The notes: generated by a model not told the origin, from the sequence alone. Counted from the stretch's first letter, positions 46,789 to 59,955 are shown. The stretch: DNA of 64,000 bases from Hyalella azteca (GCF_000764305.2 NW_025943791.1:1-64000); one strand, 5' to 3'. A program made the numbers and translations.

Positions 46789-46940
46789 AAAATATAACTC
46801 AGTACTCACTGCAGCGAGTGACAGAGCGCGCATATTCTCGTCGACGAAAACGTGAAGTCATGGACAGACGGACACAATAGGGTATTTTTTGACGAGCACA
46901 ATAGGGTATTTTTTCCATAAATGAGAAAATGCGTTAAAAA
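46789..46940 (+). repeat. Dispersed HINE-like repeat, copy E
   Basis: Same family. The CGGA run is reduced and the ACAATAGGGTATTTTTT segment is duplicated. It lies about 110 bases after the 27-bp array at 46345. Confidence 0.8.
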
Positions 46941-47916
46941 TACAAATTTCTAGGGTATTTCTGCAAGAAAAAGTACCAAACGTCAAGAATTATTGCAATG
47001 AGATGAAAATGAATGTGGAAATTAAATTTCCAGGTGAGATCTGGAAATTCTGAGGAATGTCAGTTATCTTTAGCTAGAAGTTATCTGTGTTATTGAGAGC
47101 ATCATTATTATGTTATAGTTAGACGTACCGACGGCCGTCTTCCCGCGAAACTCTGCAGTGTTGATCCAATTATTCATCATAAATGAGTTCCATGCACTGA
47201 AAACCCAATTTATTTGCCGATGACATGACGATACTTTAATTTCTTTTAATTTTTCGATGTAGTGCGGTGACTGTGCGGCATAAAATGAACTATGAAATAC
47301 GCCGGGGGCGATGTTCACTGTTGTTCACAGTCTCACCACAACTGCTTTTCACTCAGCTATCTTAAATGACAAGGAAATAGACGACGGAAATTTGTTCTGT
47401 TATACTTTCCATTGATTTCTTTGCCGCAAGAAGGAGAATTTATGAGCATTGCACAGGAGTAATGAGATTCTGATCGATTATTGGCGTCGATGGCGGGCCT
47501 GAAATCAAGTTAAATTTCGAGCCGTTTGTCTGGGACGGTCGTTATAAGAAACCGTGCCCACGTTACGTTAGCTATACGAGAGAACTTTTACTCTGGATAC
47601 CTCTAATTATATCAATTACGATAATGCTTTAAATATATGTGTTACAGTGAGTTTGTTTTAGGAAGCTCTAATGTTCTTGACCGCGATAATAAATATGTAA
47701 CTATTTAAGATGAGTCGTGACGGATTTACGTCAATTTGCGTAATTATTTCCGTAATTTTACGCTAATTATATCAGGCTCGATGTTCTCTATCGTACCAGT
47801 ATATTGCCAAGCTATTATTCTGCAAGTAATGTTAAGTGTCGCAAATGTCATATCTCACATGCCACTAGAAATGCTCCTCAGCAATCAGTGCTGACAAACT
47901 TGACTGATGCTCGATA

Positions 47917-48380
47917 CGCGTCACACACGACTTCGATAAAATGCGTGTCACACATGACTTCGATAATATGCGTGTCACACACGACCTCGCCAATTTGCGT
48001 GTCACACACGACCTCGATGATTTGCGTGTCACACACGACCTCGATGATTTGCGTGTCACACACGACCTCGATGATTTGCGTGTCACACACCACCTCGATG
48101 ATTTGCGTGTCACGCACGACCTCGATAATTCACGTGTCACACACCACCTCGATGATTTGCGTGTCACGCATGACCTCGATAATTTACGTGTCACGTTCAC
48201 ACGACCTCGATGATTTACGTGTCACGTACACACGACCTCGATAATTTACGTGTCACGTACACACGACCTCGATGATTTACGTGTCACGTACACACGACCT
48301 CGATGATTTACGTGTCACGTACACACGACCTCGATGATTCGCGTCTCACAAACTACCTCGATGATTACGTGTCACACACG
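47917..48380. repeat. 27- to 31-bp minisatellite with a period change
   Basis: CGTGTCACACACGACCTCGA then TGATTTG (27 bp), about 10 units, followed from about 48185 by 31-bp units with CACGTACACACGACC. Two related periods in one array. Confidence 0.95.
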
Positions 48381-48442
48381 ACACTAGCCTCATCACTGCC
48401 AGGCTCAATTATCAACTAAGCCTCCTTGTTAAGCCTTGCTTA

Positions 48443-48524
48443 TTGGACCCTATGTCTGCAGGGTCTATACTTGGACCCTATGTCTGCAGGGTCTATACTT
48501 GGACCCTATGTCTGCAGGGTCTAA
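48443..48524. repeat. 28-bp direct repeat, 3 copies
   Basis: TTGGACCCTATGTCTGCAGG then GTCTATAC, three near-identical units. Confidence 0.95.
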
Positions 48525-48746
48525 CTGTTAAGCAGGTAATCGGCAGAGCGGTTTACAGATCACCTGCTACTTCGGGTGGGGGTCCCTTTCCATGCACGTT
48601 ATGGCTGCTGTACTGTGTACGAATATTGGCGCATATATCGTATAAACTCTTTCTGCAGGAGACCGAAAAAAGAGTGTAGTTGAAACATTTCAATATTTAA
48701 ATTTGAAAGATTTCAGTGTAAGAATTAAGGAAAAATACAAATTTGT

Positions 48747-48870
48747 ACGATGTTCACTAGTTCTCCACACTTGTTGTTCACAATACATATTTGTACGATG
48801 TTCACTAGTTCTTCACACTTGTTGTTCACACATTCACATACGTTGTTCACACATTCACATTTGTTGTTTA
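48747..48870. repeat. Short direct repeats (GATGTTCACTAGTTC...)
   Basis: Two copies of TACGATGTTCACTAGTTC and several TTGTTCACACATTCACAT units. Low complexity. Confidence 0.8.
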
Positions 48871-50877
48871 CAAATTCAGTGATCTTTAAATTTGGTCACA
48901 AGAGTAAATATACGAGGTTTGAATCACTGCTTTTACTAAACAATATATCAATAAATTGAATGTGTGGCATGCTAGTCACTATGTGATCTGCCTACAGTGG
49001 TCGTTTTATCTTTACTATTTTATGCATTCCACAAAAATTTCGACTATCAAAATATTTCCAATATGATGGAAATATTCCGAATTGAGCAATGCCGGTTTGC
49101 GATTTGAACAGGAATTCTATGTATGCATTCTATGTAAGCTTTATTCCCACTCTTATATTAGTAGAAAACAATCCATGAAATAACTTCTTAATACCTCTTG
49201 TATGAAATGCTAATCAACATGCACTTTCAATAGTATCGTCGACACTTTTAACTTATCATTAATTTTTTTCATACAAAGTATATAGTTTTCATTCCTTTCA
49301 TGGTCTTGCGTCTATCTGTTTTCACACGTGCTTTTCAACACCTTGCAAATTTCCCTTCTGTTATGATAATTTGATTGCCAATATAATTACAGTCCCGCTG
49401 AGTATTGCAGCTTTGCGATGTTAGCTTCGCCATAATTGCGAGACTCTCTACTTATTTCTAGTAAAACGTTTATTTTCCTTCTAAAAAGTGGGAAGCAGTG
49501 TGGGGGCGCGAAGCTTAAGAAGATCTCTAGTAGCTCGACGCATTCAACGTTGAAGTGATAATGTAGATGTAATGAGCTTCTATTGAGTATATTAGAATTA
49601 TATTTTTTCTCTAATTACTTCTCATTTATTTATTTTTTCCAGTATGAAGACCATAAATGAGTAATAGCAAATATTCGCCTGGTTATTTTTAGCCTACTCC
49701 AAAAAATGCATCAAATTTAAACATGAATCGCTGATACAATACACCTGCACTGCAAACTCTACATTACTCTACATTACTTTTCAAATTTTTAAGTACTTCG
49801 ACGACAGTTATTATGAGTTATATAATTTTTCTTGTGCAAATGTTTACTTTCACTTTGCGACCATTGGTAATTTATTGATACCAACATTTATTGGCAATTT
49901 GGTAAGATGTAAATAATAACCATCCCGGTCACTAGCGTCATTGTGATGGACACAAGGACACCATTTTAGGGCATGTTGGTATGTATGTACTGATATTCTA
50001 ACTATTATGACTTCTTATTAAATAATTATGACTTCTGATATCTGTGCAGCAAACATCCTACGGTCCGTGACCTTCAGAAACTGTTCTAGTGACGTTTCAC
50101 CGACGTCACTAGTCTTAATAAAAGCCTTGCATCAGCGGCTGAAAACGCTCCACATCAGTGTGATTTGTCGACATCAACGGTCATTTAAAGGAGCTAACTT
50201 CATAACCAAAGAAAACCATTAATTCAATTCTTGGAATAGCTTTGTTTGTTGCTCAGCGGCAGAGCAAATGAAGAATTACTGAGCGAACATCACTACGAGG
50301 CTTGGATGCTGTTTGGTATTTCTGACTCGAAGTTCACGGTAATGCTGATTCAGTAGTAAACCAGTTTAATTAATACCAAACCAGTTTACCATCACGTATA
50401 TAGTAAACCATTTTTTTTGTAATAGTAGAACCAGTGTACCAACACGGAATATTTTAGGAAACTTACTATGATTATGAGTAGCAGTAATTGAGTCTCAAAT
50501 ACTGAGTTAATCTTTTGACACAAGTTAGTACAGACTATCACCTAACTTCCTAGACTGTCGCTTATAAGCCGATCTCTACAAATAACGAGTGAGAGCTTAA
50601 AACGATAATTTATGAAGCTGCTTATGAAGATATTTGTCCTTCAGTTTCAAATTCAACCAGTTGTACATTGTCAAAATGGCACATTCATGCACTATAGATA
50701 CTATAGCATCTATAGTATCATTATCGAGCTCTCGGTTTTTCCGCCAAACAATTTCAATGCGAAAGATAAACCTGAATATATACTGAACGGAACAATAAAA
50801 AGATAAACCAAAATTTTCAAAAAACCCGATTCGCACTCAAAGTTTACTTGACGAGAGTAACGCCACGCCGGGAACCA
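48871..50877. other. Intergenic, nothing recognised
   Basis: AT-rich with small palindromes (e.g. GATACTATAG/CTATAGTATC near 50700). No gene supported. Confidence 0.55.
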
Positions 50878-51150
50878 AACGAGAACTGAACAGGAACCGA
50901 ACAGTGGCCGAACAGGGACCGGACAGGGACCGAACTGAGACCGAGTAGGGACCTTACGGGACCGAATTAACAAGGCCGAACAGAAACCGAAAAGTGACCG
51001 AACAGAGGCCAAGCAGGGACCGAAAGGGCCGAACAGAAAATGAACAGGAACCGAGCAGGAACTGAGTGGCTGGGTGAGGGACCGAGCTGAAATCGACCGA
51101 AGACAGAGTTGGGGCCGCGCGAGGACCGAGTGCATGAGGACAAAGTTGGG
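50878..51150. repeat. Degenerate about 11-bp repeat (GACCGAACAGG)
   Basis: Around 20 loosely conserved GACCGAACAGG/AACCGAACAG units, purine-rich on the + strand. The open minus-strand frames across it are repeat artefacts. Confidence 0.85.
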
Positions 51151-51307
51151 ACCGGTACATGGACGCAGCTTGTTTACACCGGCCGGACGCTCAGCGACCC
51201 GCGCAAGCCAATCTCAACGCCAACGTCGCTGATGAGATGCGGCCGCCTCTTTAATTGCCGCGCAATTTTGCCTGGGTACCGAGCGGCGCTTCCGAGCTGG
51301 CGTCGAT

Positions 51308-52055
51308 TTTAATTAACTGTGTTCGAAGTTTGTGTTAACTGTTGGAAACTGTGTTCGAAGTTTGCGTTAACTATTGTAAACTATGTGCGAAGTTTGTCTT
51401 AACTGTTGGAAACTGTGTTCGAAGTTTGCGTTATCTGTTGTAAACTATGTGCGAAGTTTGTCTTAACTGTTGGAAACTGTGTTCGAAGTTTGCGTTATCT
51501 GTTGTAAACTATGTGCGAAGTTTGCGTTAATTGTTGGAAACTGTGTTCGAAGTTTGCGTTAACTGTTGTAAACGGGGTTCGAAATTTGCGTTAACTGTAG
51601 AAAACTGTGTTCGAAGTTTGCGTTGACTGTTGGAAACTGTGTGCGAAGTTTGTGTTAACTGTTGGAAACTGTGTTCGAAGTTTACGTTAACTGTTGGAAA
51701 CTGTGTTCGAAGTTTGCATTAACTGTTGGAAACTGTGTTCGATGTTTGCATTAACTGTTGGAAACTGTGTTCGAAGTTTGCGTTTACTGTTGGAAACTGT
51801 GTTCGAAGTTTGCATTAACTGTTGGAAACTGTGTTCGAAGTTTGCATTAACTGTTGGAAACTGTGTTCGAAGTTTGCATTAACTGGTGGAAACTGTGTTC
51901 GAAGTTTGCATTAACTGGTGGAAACTGTGTTCGAATTTAAGTTTGCGTTAACTGTTGTAAACTATGTGCGAAGTTTGCGTTGACTGTTTGAAACATGGTT
52001 CGAAGTTTGCGTTAACGGTTGGAAACGGGGTTCGAAATTTGCGTTAACTGTACTG
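51308..52055. repeat. 32-bp minisatellite, about 22 copies
   Basis: AACTGTTGGAAACTGTGTTC then GAAGTTTGCGTT. The largest array in the window, with a higher-order alternation of GGAAACTGTGTTCG and GTAAACTATGTGCG units at 51330-51540. Confidence 0.95.
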
Positions 52056-52639
52056 CCGTTGTGCTGTTAGGTTTAACTTTTATAGCCTTCTCATGTTGCT
52101 GAGGCTACTTTAATTCTTTATTAAACACATTTATACGTTTTACTTGTTTGGATTCATACATTAAACATGAGTTAATGCTCGCGTAGAGGCTAACTCATTC
52201 AAAATGGTCTGAGCTCGTTATTTCTTTCATTAAAGCATGAAATGCATTATTAAGTTCTTTTTTCATCCAACAAGGTCTATTGTGAGCCTCAAGAGGCTGA
52301 AAATTCTACAAATGAGAAGGGATTTTTACGTGATAAGATATCGCCCACGTTGTGTTCATCGTGCGCGATTGTGTGGAGGCGTTACTAGACTCTATACGCT
52401 GCGCGCCCCTGTAAGTTGCGTGGCTGTACCTAAACTACAGCAGCGTACAGTGTTGTAATCGATACCATATCATCGGCAATCCATTAGTCTGCGCGCGTCG
52501 TCCTGAGAAGACCGACACCTCATGAGGCGTCCCCGCTAGATCTTCATACAATCTACCGCAAATTAATCCTATCCTTTCAGGCGTGGAGATTAAAATTGCC
52601 TGGCTCCATAAATCTGTGTATTAGAGCAATACTTAATAA

Positions 52640-52800
52640 TGATTTAAATAACCAATAGCAGTTTCAACGTTAATTAGGCAGTAAGACTGTCGTTGATTCT
52701 TAGCATCGCATAACATTCACAGCTTGTAGCAATCTCGAACACGCAACTCACTGCTCCCATTCTGCTGTTCATAACCACTTAATACCATTTATTTCTGTAT
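52640..52800 (-). mobile_element. SINE 3' half, minus strand
   Basis: On the minus strand: AGCAGTGAGTTGCGTGTTCG, CAAGCTGTGAATGTTATGCG, TAAGAATCAACGACAGTC match the second module and body of the SINE. The tail is AT-rich rather than pure ATT. Confidence 0.65.
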
Positions 52801-54244
52801 TTTGCTCAAATTTTATACAATTTCATGGCAATAAATCACTTTCGCATCTTACCGTATCTCCTATGACTATTACTGAACTGTTAGCATAGAACTGTTATTA
52901 ATTTTTTTATCCGTGTGTCCATTTTGTTCTGAATTTAACTCCACGACCTCTAAATTCTATGACGTGAATTGTTAATCTGAAGGCTGCGTCTCCTTGCACC
53001 TATTTTATGGTTCCTCTATTTTTTTCTCCTGATAAAGATCTGTTGCGTTGCCGCCATTAATCATCATAATAGCACCGAGTGCTCCGGTGACCTTGCTCGT
53101 TCCTCACGAAAAATTACGTAAAGAAGATCAGTTTTGTCCCGTAATTCCCGTACATGAAGTTTTGCGGTGTAGTGACAAAAATTTGTGATGTATTGCCATG
53201 GTTTGACCTTGAGACGCCAGAGTCTTTAATTATTAGCAAATACTGAGCCAATGTGGATGGATATTTTGGAAACGAAGATTGCGTAGCAACTCGTGCCAAT
53301 TCAGAAAGATATTTGGGTTTCCCATCAAAGACGACGACTGGAGCTTCATACGGATGATTGAAAATTATGCAGATTTGTATCGATAGAAGTTGAATGTTTA
53401 TCCAAATATTTTAATCCATTTTAAGCTTTTAAAACGCATTTCTAATAATCAGGAATTGGAGCTTACTTCTCTGTGCCACACTGACACGGAAAGGTTGCTT
53501 TATATCTTCGATTGAAAATTTTGACACTCATGTATTTGTTGCATATTAATTGTCCGCTCAAACTAGATCCCTGGATATTTAATTTGAAATTATTCAGCAA
53601 ATAGGTAGTAAACTGTTACAAAGTATGAGATTTTCAAGGAACCAATGAGATGAAAAGTGTAATTACAGCTTCTTAATCATCAAGCTTTTTTATGAAGATG
53701 GTTTAAGCAGGATAGGTTATCTCAGAAGCTTCTTTAGCCATAATCTTGTGGGGTTACATTTAGCACTTGAGCGTTCCTGCCTGCTGTGTGTTGGTACATG
53801 TAAGTCAGTTAGCACATGTACGTCAAGTAAGACAGTCAATGCAGAACTTAACTTTCCAGAAATTTATTGCCATGAGCAAAGCATTTATTCCATTCAGCCA
53901 TAGTATTTCTCGTCAAAACGTCGTGAAGATATACCTCCGCTGTATTTTTATTTTGCAAGCTCTATGCGTATAATTATACCAAAGTTTACCTCCATCATCG
54001 TACACGTTAGAAATTCATTGACATTTTTAACTATCAACTTGGGTATCTTAGCGACGTACGTTGCAAACAGCGTAAGTTCAATACAGAAACTTTTTCAACA
54101 CGCTGCTAAATTGCAACCCTTTTTCAATTCTCTGCAGCATTGAACGAATAACTCCCGAAAAACATTTCAGCGGTCGCCCCGCCGTCGAGATGGTCAATTC
54201 AAATTAAATCACTTTCGGGAATAGAGGAAAATTTGACCTCATAT
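52801..54244. other. Intergenic, nothing recognised
   Basis: No motif-bearing frame or repeat seen between two SINE copies. Confidence 0.55.
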
Positions 54245-54459
54245 CTTACTCGATCCCAGCTCTGTGCGCCAGTTTCTGATCAGAATCGGCAAGGAGGCCG
54301 GGCGGTTAAGCACAGCACAATTGTAGCAGTGAGTTGCGAGTTCGAGACCGCAAAATGCTGTGAATGTTCTGTGATGTTGAGAATCGGCGACAGGCGTACG
54401 GCCTAATATCGCTGAAACCGCTATTATTATTATTATTACTATTATTATTATTATCATTA

Positions 54460-54525
<66 letters not shown>

Positions 54526-54526
54526 C
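54245..54526 (+). mobile_element. SINE copy, 5'-truncated, with long (ATT)n tail
   Basis: Starts inside box B of the first module (CTCGATCCCAGCTCTGTGCG) and runs nearly identical to 13708-13870. It ends in about 100 bases of ATT repeat (54421-54525). The high identity to 13645 suggests recent activity. Confidence 0.8.
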
Positions 54527-57500
54527 CCTTTGCTTGTAAACGATAGAACAATGCACGTGATAATAAGAGATACATCAATATTCCGAAATGCTTTATGAGT
54601 TAATTTTTCATTTGATACAGCGATGAGTAATATGGACAACTATGGCAGTGGCAGTTATTCAGTTGTTAACCGATGATCAAAGGCCCGTGATAAATGCCCT
54701 AGAGTCGTATGACAGCCCGTATTTTCAACTTCATTTAATTGCTTTTATGTTCCTTTCATTGGCTCGCTATTTATCAAAACTATACAAAGCGTTATTTATA
54801 TCACAGGTAATATTAGAATCTTCTTGAGTGTATGCGATGGTCTTTACAAATGTTGCTAAGGTTGTGCGTGCTGAGTGAAAATCAAAAAATAATAAATTTA
54901 GCATGCTGTGTTCTCTGCGAACTAAAACAACATTCATAAATATTGAATGCAGACGAAGCCTCGAGAATGAAGTGTTGCTGGCCTCGTTCCTTTATCCGGC
55001 ATTTGGATCAAGGTCGCGACTGACATGTTCTAGCAGCGCAAATTTCTTAATTGCTTTATAAGAGCCTCATGCACTGGTTACGATTGAGATGAACGTTCTC
55101 TAATTTCCGTTGGGGCAAGTGTCAATTTCCGTGCCAGCGTCTAATTCGCTTTAAAAGAAAGCTAGCCTCAACTCAACACTCACTCGGACATCTTCAGTTT
55201 AGGTCATTTTCTCCGCATGTGACATTCTTTGTGAGAAGCCATGCTTGTATGGACAATAAATGATATTTGGTTATCCATTAGCGTCTAAGTTTATGTTTTA
55301 AGCGGGCGAAGCTGTTAAGCTTGTTGGGCATTCACTAGGATTTTTTGTCATTTTTTTATCTTTTGTTCATATGTTGCGATTTGTATACTCATATGTAAAG
55401 AATGAATAAAGAATACTCAAAAAATTGTGACAATTACTTCATTACATGTACATAGAATAGTGTTTAAATGAATTCATTCAAATACATTAGGTAAAAATGC
55501 AAATACTACGAAGCCAAGAATTCGACGCAAGGGACGTACAGGTAATTGCCACGAATGATTCTCAAAGTCGTTTCAAGTTTTTTTGCGATCGTAAATCTTT
55601 TATGATGCCCGCATGGGTAAAATTCGTAACGTTTATCAAGTCTCGTATGCGAAACTTTATAGTTATGCTCAAACAGTCAGGCTCTGCACATCCACAGGCC
55701 TGAATAATTTTATGAATGAGCAAGTCTGTTTTTATGATTGATTTTAGACATCCACATATTTATTTATACTCGAAATTGTAATAAAGTCATAAAATAAAAT
55801 AATAATTGTATCATCGGAGTGGTTGAATAAGACAGTTGTGAATCACCATAAGGACTCAATTAAGCGACGAATTATTTAAATATTAAATTAAACAAATCAC
55901 ATTGTGAGATGGCTTAGTTGTCCCTGCACAGACAGAGAGACAACTCAACTGTAGCTTGTAGGTTAATAAAATAATAGCATTTGATGTGCGAACAAAGATC
56001 TCAAGCTTTGGTCGACCTCGGCAGAGATTAATGTTGTTGGCCTCTGGATCATAAGATTGTTCAAGTCTAGACCGACAACTGGAATAATGAAAGAGCCGCT
56101 CTGCCCACTACATTTCCAAATCAAGAAAGCACCAAGAATTTCTAAGAAATTTTATCATACAATTATGCCACTTTTCTGGATAATTCTGTTCTAGATGAGA
56201 TAAATGACCACATTTGTTTCATTTGCCGTTTTTGTACGAATCATTAGAAACTTGAATGCTAAACTGCAAAATATGAATAAATAGGAACTTAAATTTCTAA
56301 CTAATGATGAACGCCAAAATTAGGCATTTCTAGCTGTACCAGTTCCATTGTTTTAGGAAGCGCACGACCTGTAAGAATATCCTGTAATGCTGACTGACTT
56401 ACGAACTCCTGACTTACGAACTCCTAATGCTGACTGATCTGAACTCGTAAGCGAATAATAATAAGGGTTGACGCAGGACCTGGCAAGGTGGGAGTCAAAA
56501 ATTTCTTGATGATTTCCAACTTACTTTAATATGGACGGCGAATTTTACCCCAACGAAATTTTCTTTAGAATTGTTTTTGCACCAGCCGACGTGTTGATCA
56601 TAACTATGTTAGCGGAAAGAAATTTACCTTAATGCTTGACCATCATGATTTGGAAAATTATTTCTTGGTTTCGTTTATTTTCAGTGCGTGAAAGAAATTG
56701 GTCAGGATGGACGGCAAAATACTCGTGTGCATCTGCTAAACGTAGCGCGTCGGCGTGGCTTTTATTTATACAGTTTTTAATTAGGCAGGATAGAAGCAAT
56801 GGCGCGCATCGTCATAATGAGAAACCCTGGGGATTGAACACGAAGGTAGCAAGGAACCCACAAGTTTCTGATGACCCATCAACAAGTAACTATTCTCCCT
56901 AAAACATAAGCAACAGTGAATGACTTCAACAATATAAGTTTAATGATTAACCTTGGCACACTTTAAGTGCAAAACGTCAACTTCATCGTCAAGTTGAATA
57001 GCGACATGACGCGGTTTAATCGATCTTCAAGCCTGCCAACTCCTCTGCAGTGTCAGCAAAACCTGGCATGTTTATCGCACCGCCAGGCCCTACGCAGCCT
57101 GCTTGCCATCAAGTGCACGAAAAAATAAAGTTTTCTGCAGGGTCCGATGACGGATCTAAAATAAAGCCTTGGCCTTCCGTCAAATTTTATTCACAAAATA
57201 GAGATCAGAAATTACCGGTCACAATGAAAAGTAATTAATTATTATTTCCATGCAACTGTAAGAAACAAGTCGTCCCTGCTTCTATCAGAGACAAAGTTAA
57301 TCATGTTCATTCATAATTGTACTATTGCAAATACTACTCAATATGTAGTATTTGATGAATAGTATATTGCAGGATGAATATGTATATTGCAAAATATTCA
57401 TCCCTGTGCACAGATGAATAACAATCTTCAACAATTGTAATGAACCCAAGCATTACATTCTTTTAAATTCAGTTCTCTAATAATGTTATCATCAATACCT

Positions 57501-58429
57501 GAACGCTTAAATGGGAATGGGACGGTCGAACTCACCGACCTCGTTCAAGCAAACAATTTTCTTCTAAATTTCGTAGCAGAAACGCGTGTTTTTCAAATAA
57601 ATTTCGAATCCGATTTTCATTAGTACGGGTTTTGTAATTTTCTGAACTAAATCAAAGAAATACCTGTGCGTTTTGTAATTTTCTGAACTAAATCTCAATA
57701 GTACTTGTGCGTCCCATTTCTCTGTCCGATCTTACAGTTCAAATATCGTTATGTTTCTGTCGGAACTACTCGGAAATCGTTCATTATTTCTTGGATAAGC
57801 TTGCCATTCTATAAGAATTGAGTGCCTTATGCGCTAGTATATATTCTACTTGCGGTGTGTTTTACAGCGAGGTACACGAAGGGTGTGGTCGAAATCAAGC
57901 TGTAAGTAATTGTCGATTGGCGTGCAACTCCTGACGCTCTACGTGACCAAGGTTTTACCTGCAGGCTTGTTGAACGCGTTTGATGTCTGACTTAGAGGCC
58001 ACTGACCTGCGTGATAAAGTGGAGGACCTCATTCATCAGATGCGCTAACAATCGGACAAAATTTCTATAGTTTGAAAATTTCATCACATTGGTGGCGTAT
58101 TATTGTATTATTTCATATATTATTATTATTATTTTTATTATTATATTTTCAATACACATAATATCCAAGAGTTCAACGTACAGTTAAGGGCCTTTACTTT
58201 AAACCAAAATAGGCTTTCTATGTAGTTATTTCCATGGCGATTATGTTGGTATACATGTAGGCGTTAATATTCCATTAAAATGAGGTGCCTATTTAAATGA
58301 ACAATTGCTTATTTAATTCATCCAAAAGTGTAAAATCTTCACCACCAAAGTGAATGCAGCTGAACTACGAACTGTTCGACTGCTGTTATAAGCTGTGCCA
58401 CACGTTATAAGCGATTAACACTGGTAGAA
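54527..58429. other. Intergenic, two weak exon-like frames
   Basis: Strong acceptor-like GTTTATTTTCAG at about 56670-56682 precedes CVKEIGQDGRQNTRVHLLNV, and CTCCTCTGCAG at about 57050 precedes SAKPGMFIAPPGPTQPACH. Neither has a recognised family or a partner exon. A 40-bp direct repeat lies at 57625-57715. Confidence 0.4.
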
Positions 58430-59385
58430 CAGAAGTGTCGGCACTGAAGAAATAGGCCCATGGCCTGGTGCCGATTCTTGTACTTTTCGTTACTTAATTC
58501 ACAAGGGATCCGACCTTTGGAACCCGATCTTTCCTTAGCTGACGATTGATTGAGATAGCTGCTGGACTTAATTTATTGCCTGGTCCGTAAGGTGCTAGGC
58601 ATATTAAGACTGAACATATGCATCGGCATAGCTTTGTCGAGTCTGTTCTTGAAAGCGTTCATACTCGGAGCGTCAACGATGCTTTCAGGGAGGCTGTTCC
58701 ACATGTCGGTGACTCGAAGCTAGAAGAAATGTTGTCGCATGGATGTGTTACAATGCAGTTTTTTTAGTTTATAGTCGTGGCCCCTGCATGGTGTTGTTTC
58801 TTGTTTGAAATTCTAGTAATCCTTCTGAGACCTTGTATATACCATGACTATACGTGTACTATACTTCAATGAGTTCCCCACGCAGACGTCGAAAACTGAA
58901 GCTTGGAAGCTTCATAATCTTTAATCTTTCCTCGTAGGATTTGCCTTTCAAGCCTGGAATTATCCTTGTTGCGCGTCTTTGAATACTTTCGACTAAATTT
59001 TTGTCCTTTACAAGTTTCGGTGACCACACGACGTTTCCGAACTCAAGGTTTGGGCGCACGACAGCAACACACAACGTCTTCATCGCTTCTGCATCTAGGA
59101 CCTCGAAACAGCGTCTGATCAGTTCAAGTCGTTTATTGGCTTTATTAACTTGACCTTCAATATACTTAGAGAATTTCAACTCATTGTCGATATTAACTCC
59201 TAAATCTTTTTCCATTGTCGACTTCGACATCATCACTCTGTCGTTGCAACCGTGTCTTCTCATACTGTAATCTTGCTGTTCATTATTCTTGCCAAGGTGA
59301 ATTACTTCACATTTGTCAGCGTTAAAACGCAGCTGCCACTTAATTATCAGCCCATTCAACCAATCTGTCAAGATCACCTTGCAAC
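58430..59385 (-). mobile_element. CR1/Rex1-like LINE fragment, 3' end of ORF2
   Basis: On the minus strand, 59377 to 58859 gives 172 open codons: WQLRFNADKCEVIHLGKNN (end of the RT palm and thumb), TMEKDLGVNIDNELKFSKYI, VNKANKRLELIRRCF, RPNLEFGNVVWSPKLVKD and IQRRATRIIPGLKGKSYEER, then LPSFSFRRLRGELIEV. Further on, with stops, comes RVTDMWNSLPESIVDAPSMN and AFKNRLDKAM (about 58740-58620). This is the standard C-terminal layout of CR1/Rex1-type elements. The fragment is 5'-truncated and inactive. Confidence 0.85.
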
Positions 59386-59832
59386 TACAGTACTTTTTGT
59401 GACGTATTCTTCACTGCATTATAAATTTAAACCATGGCAACCAAAACTGTACTGTTAGTCAAATATTCATCTCATTAACTATATGAGATTCAAAAGTCCT
59501 GTTATCCTTTCTTTTATTATATTTTGGTTTTGCAGAGACACTTCATGATTCCTTCGTCTGATACCAGGTCTCTTTTGGAGGTGTTGACGCGTTCAACTTT
59601 CCTCTCCGATAAAATATTTCTTAAGTTGTGTTAAAAATGTCCACTAAGAAATTCTTCGGGAGTTCTGAGCACAATATCAAGCAAAATATTCATCTAGTAA
59701 AACTTTTACCAGAAATTTAAATGTAACTTATTTGCATCGAATAAATTTTAGTGTCAGCCCAATTCACATGTATTCGGTATCCGAATCAAAAAGCATTCCC
59801 TAATGTTCTTACTTAAACCAGCATACATCATA

Positions 59833-59955
59833 CAGTGGGGGGAAATAAATATTCGTACACTTGAAAAATCGTATTTTAATGTATGTAAATACACAAACTT
59901 AACAGGAAAAGTGATTTAAATTATGTATAGAGACGCATAGTATTCAAAANCACTG
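59833..59955. mobile_element. Short Tc1-like remnant or MITE with TA duplication
   Basis: TACAGTGGGGGGAAATAAAT at 59831 is a typical Tc1-family terminus. A facing CACTG followed by TA occurs at 59951-59957. The 123-bp interior has no coding content. The right terminus contains the only ambiguous base of the window (59950), so its sequence is not fully determined. It may be an internally deleted element or a coincidence of ends. Confidence 0.5.
59950..59950. other. Ambiguous base (N)
   Basis: The only unresolved base in the window, inside the right end of the Tc1-like remnant at 59833-59955. It probably marks a closed gap or a consensus conflict. Confidence 0.95.

Noticed and set aside
47804..48244. 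ORFs with CVSHTTSMI or VTHDLDDLR repeats
   Set aside because: Same reason: a 27-bp array open in several frames on both strands.
47917..48380. CRISPR-like regular repeats
   Set aside because: Units are directly tandem with no unique spacers, and the genome is eukaryotic.
49980..50225. 64-codon frame containing SPTSLVLIKALHQRLKTL
   Set aside because: Slight coding look, but no recognisable family, no splice context and no start support.
50710..51160. Minus-strand ORFs with SVPVRPLFGSC-like repeats
   Set aside because: Translation of the degenerate GACCGAACAGG repeat.
54239..54578. Poly-isoleucine, poly-asparagine or poly-leucine ORFs
   Set aside because: They are translations of the SINE (ATT)n tail.
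57310..57370. AT-rich hairpin AAATACTAC/GTAGTATTT
   Set aside because: A 9-bp stem in AT-rich DNA is expected by chance.
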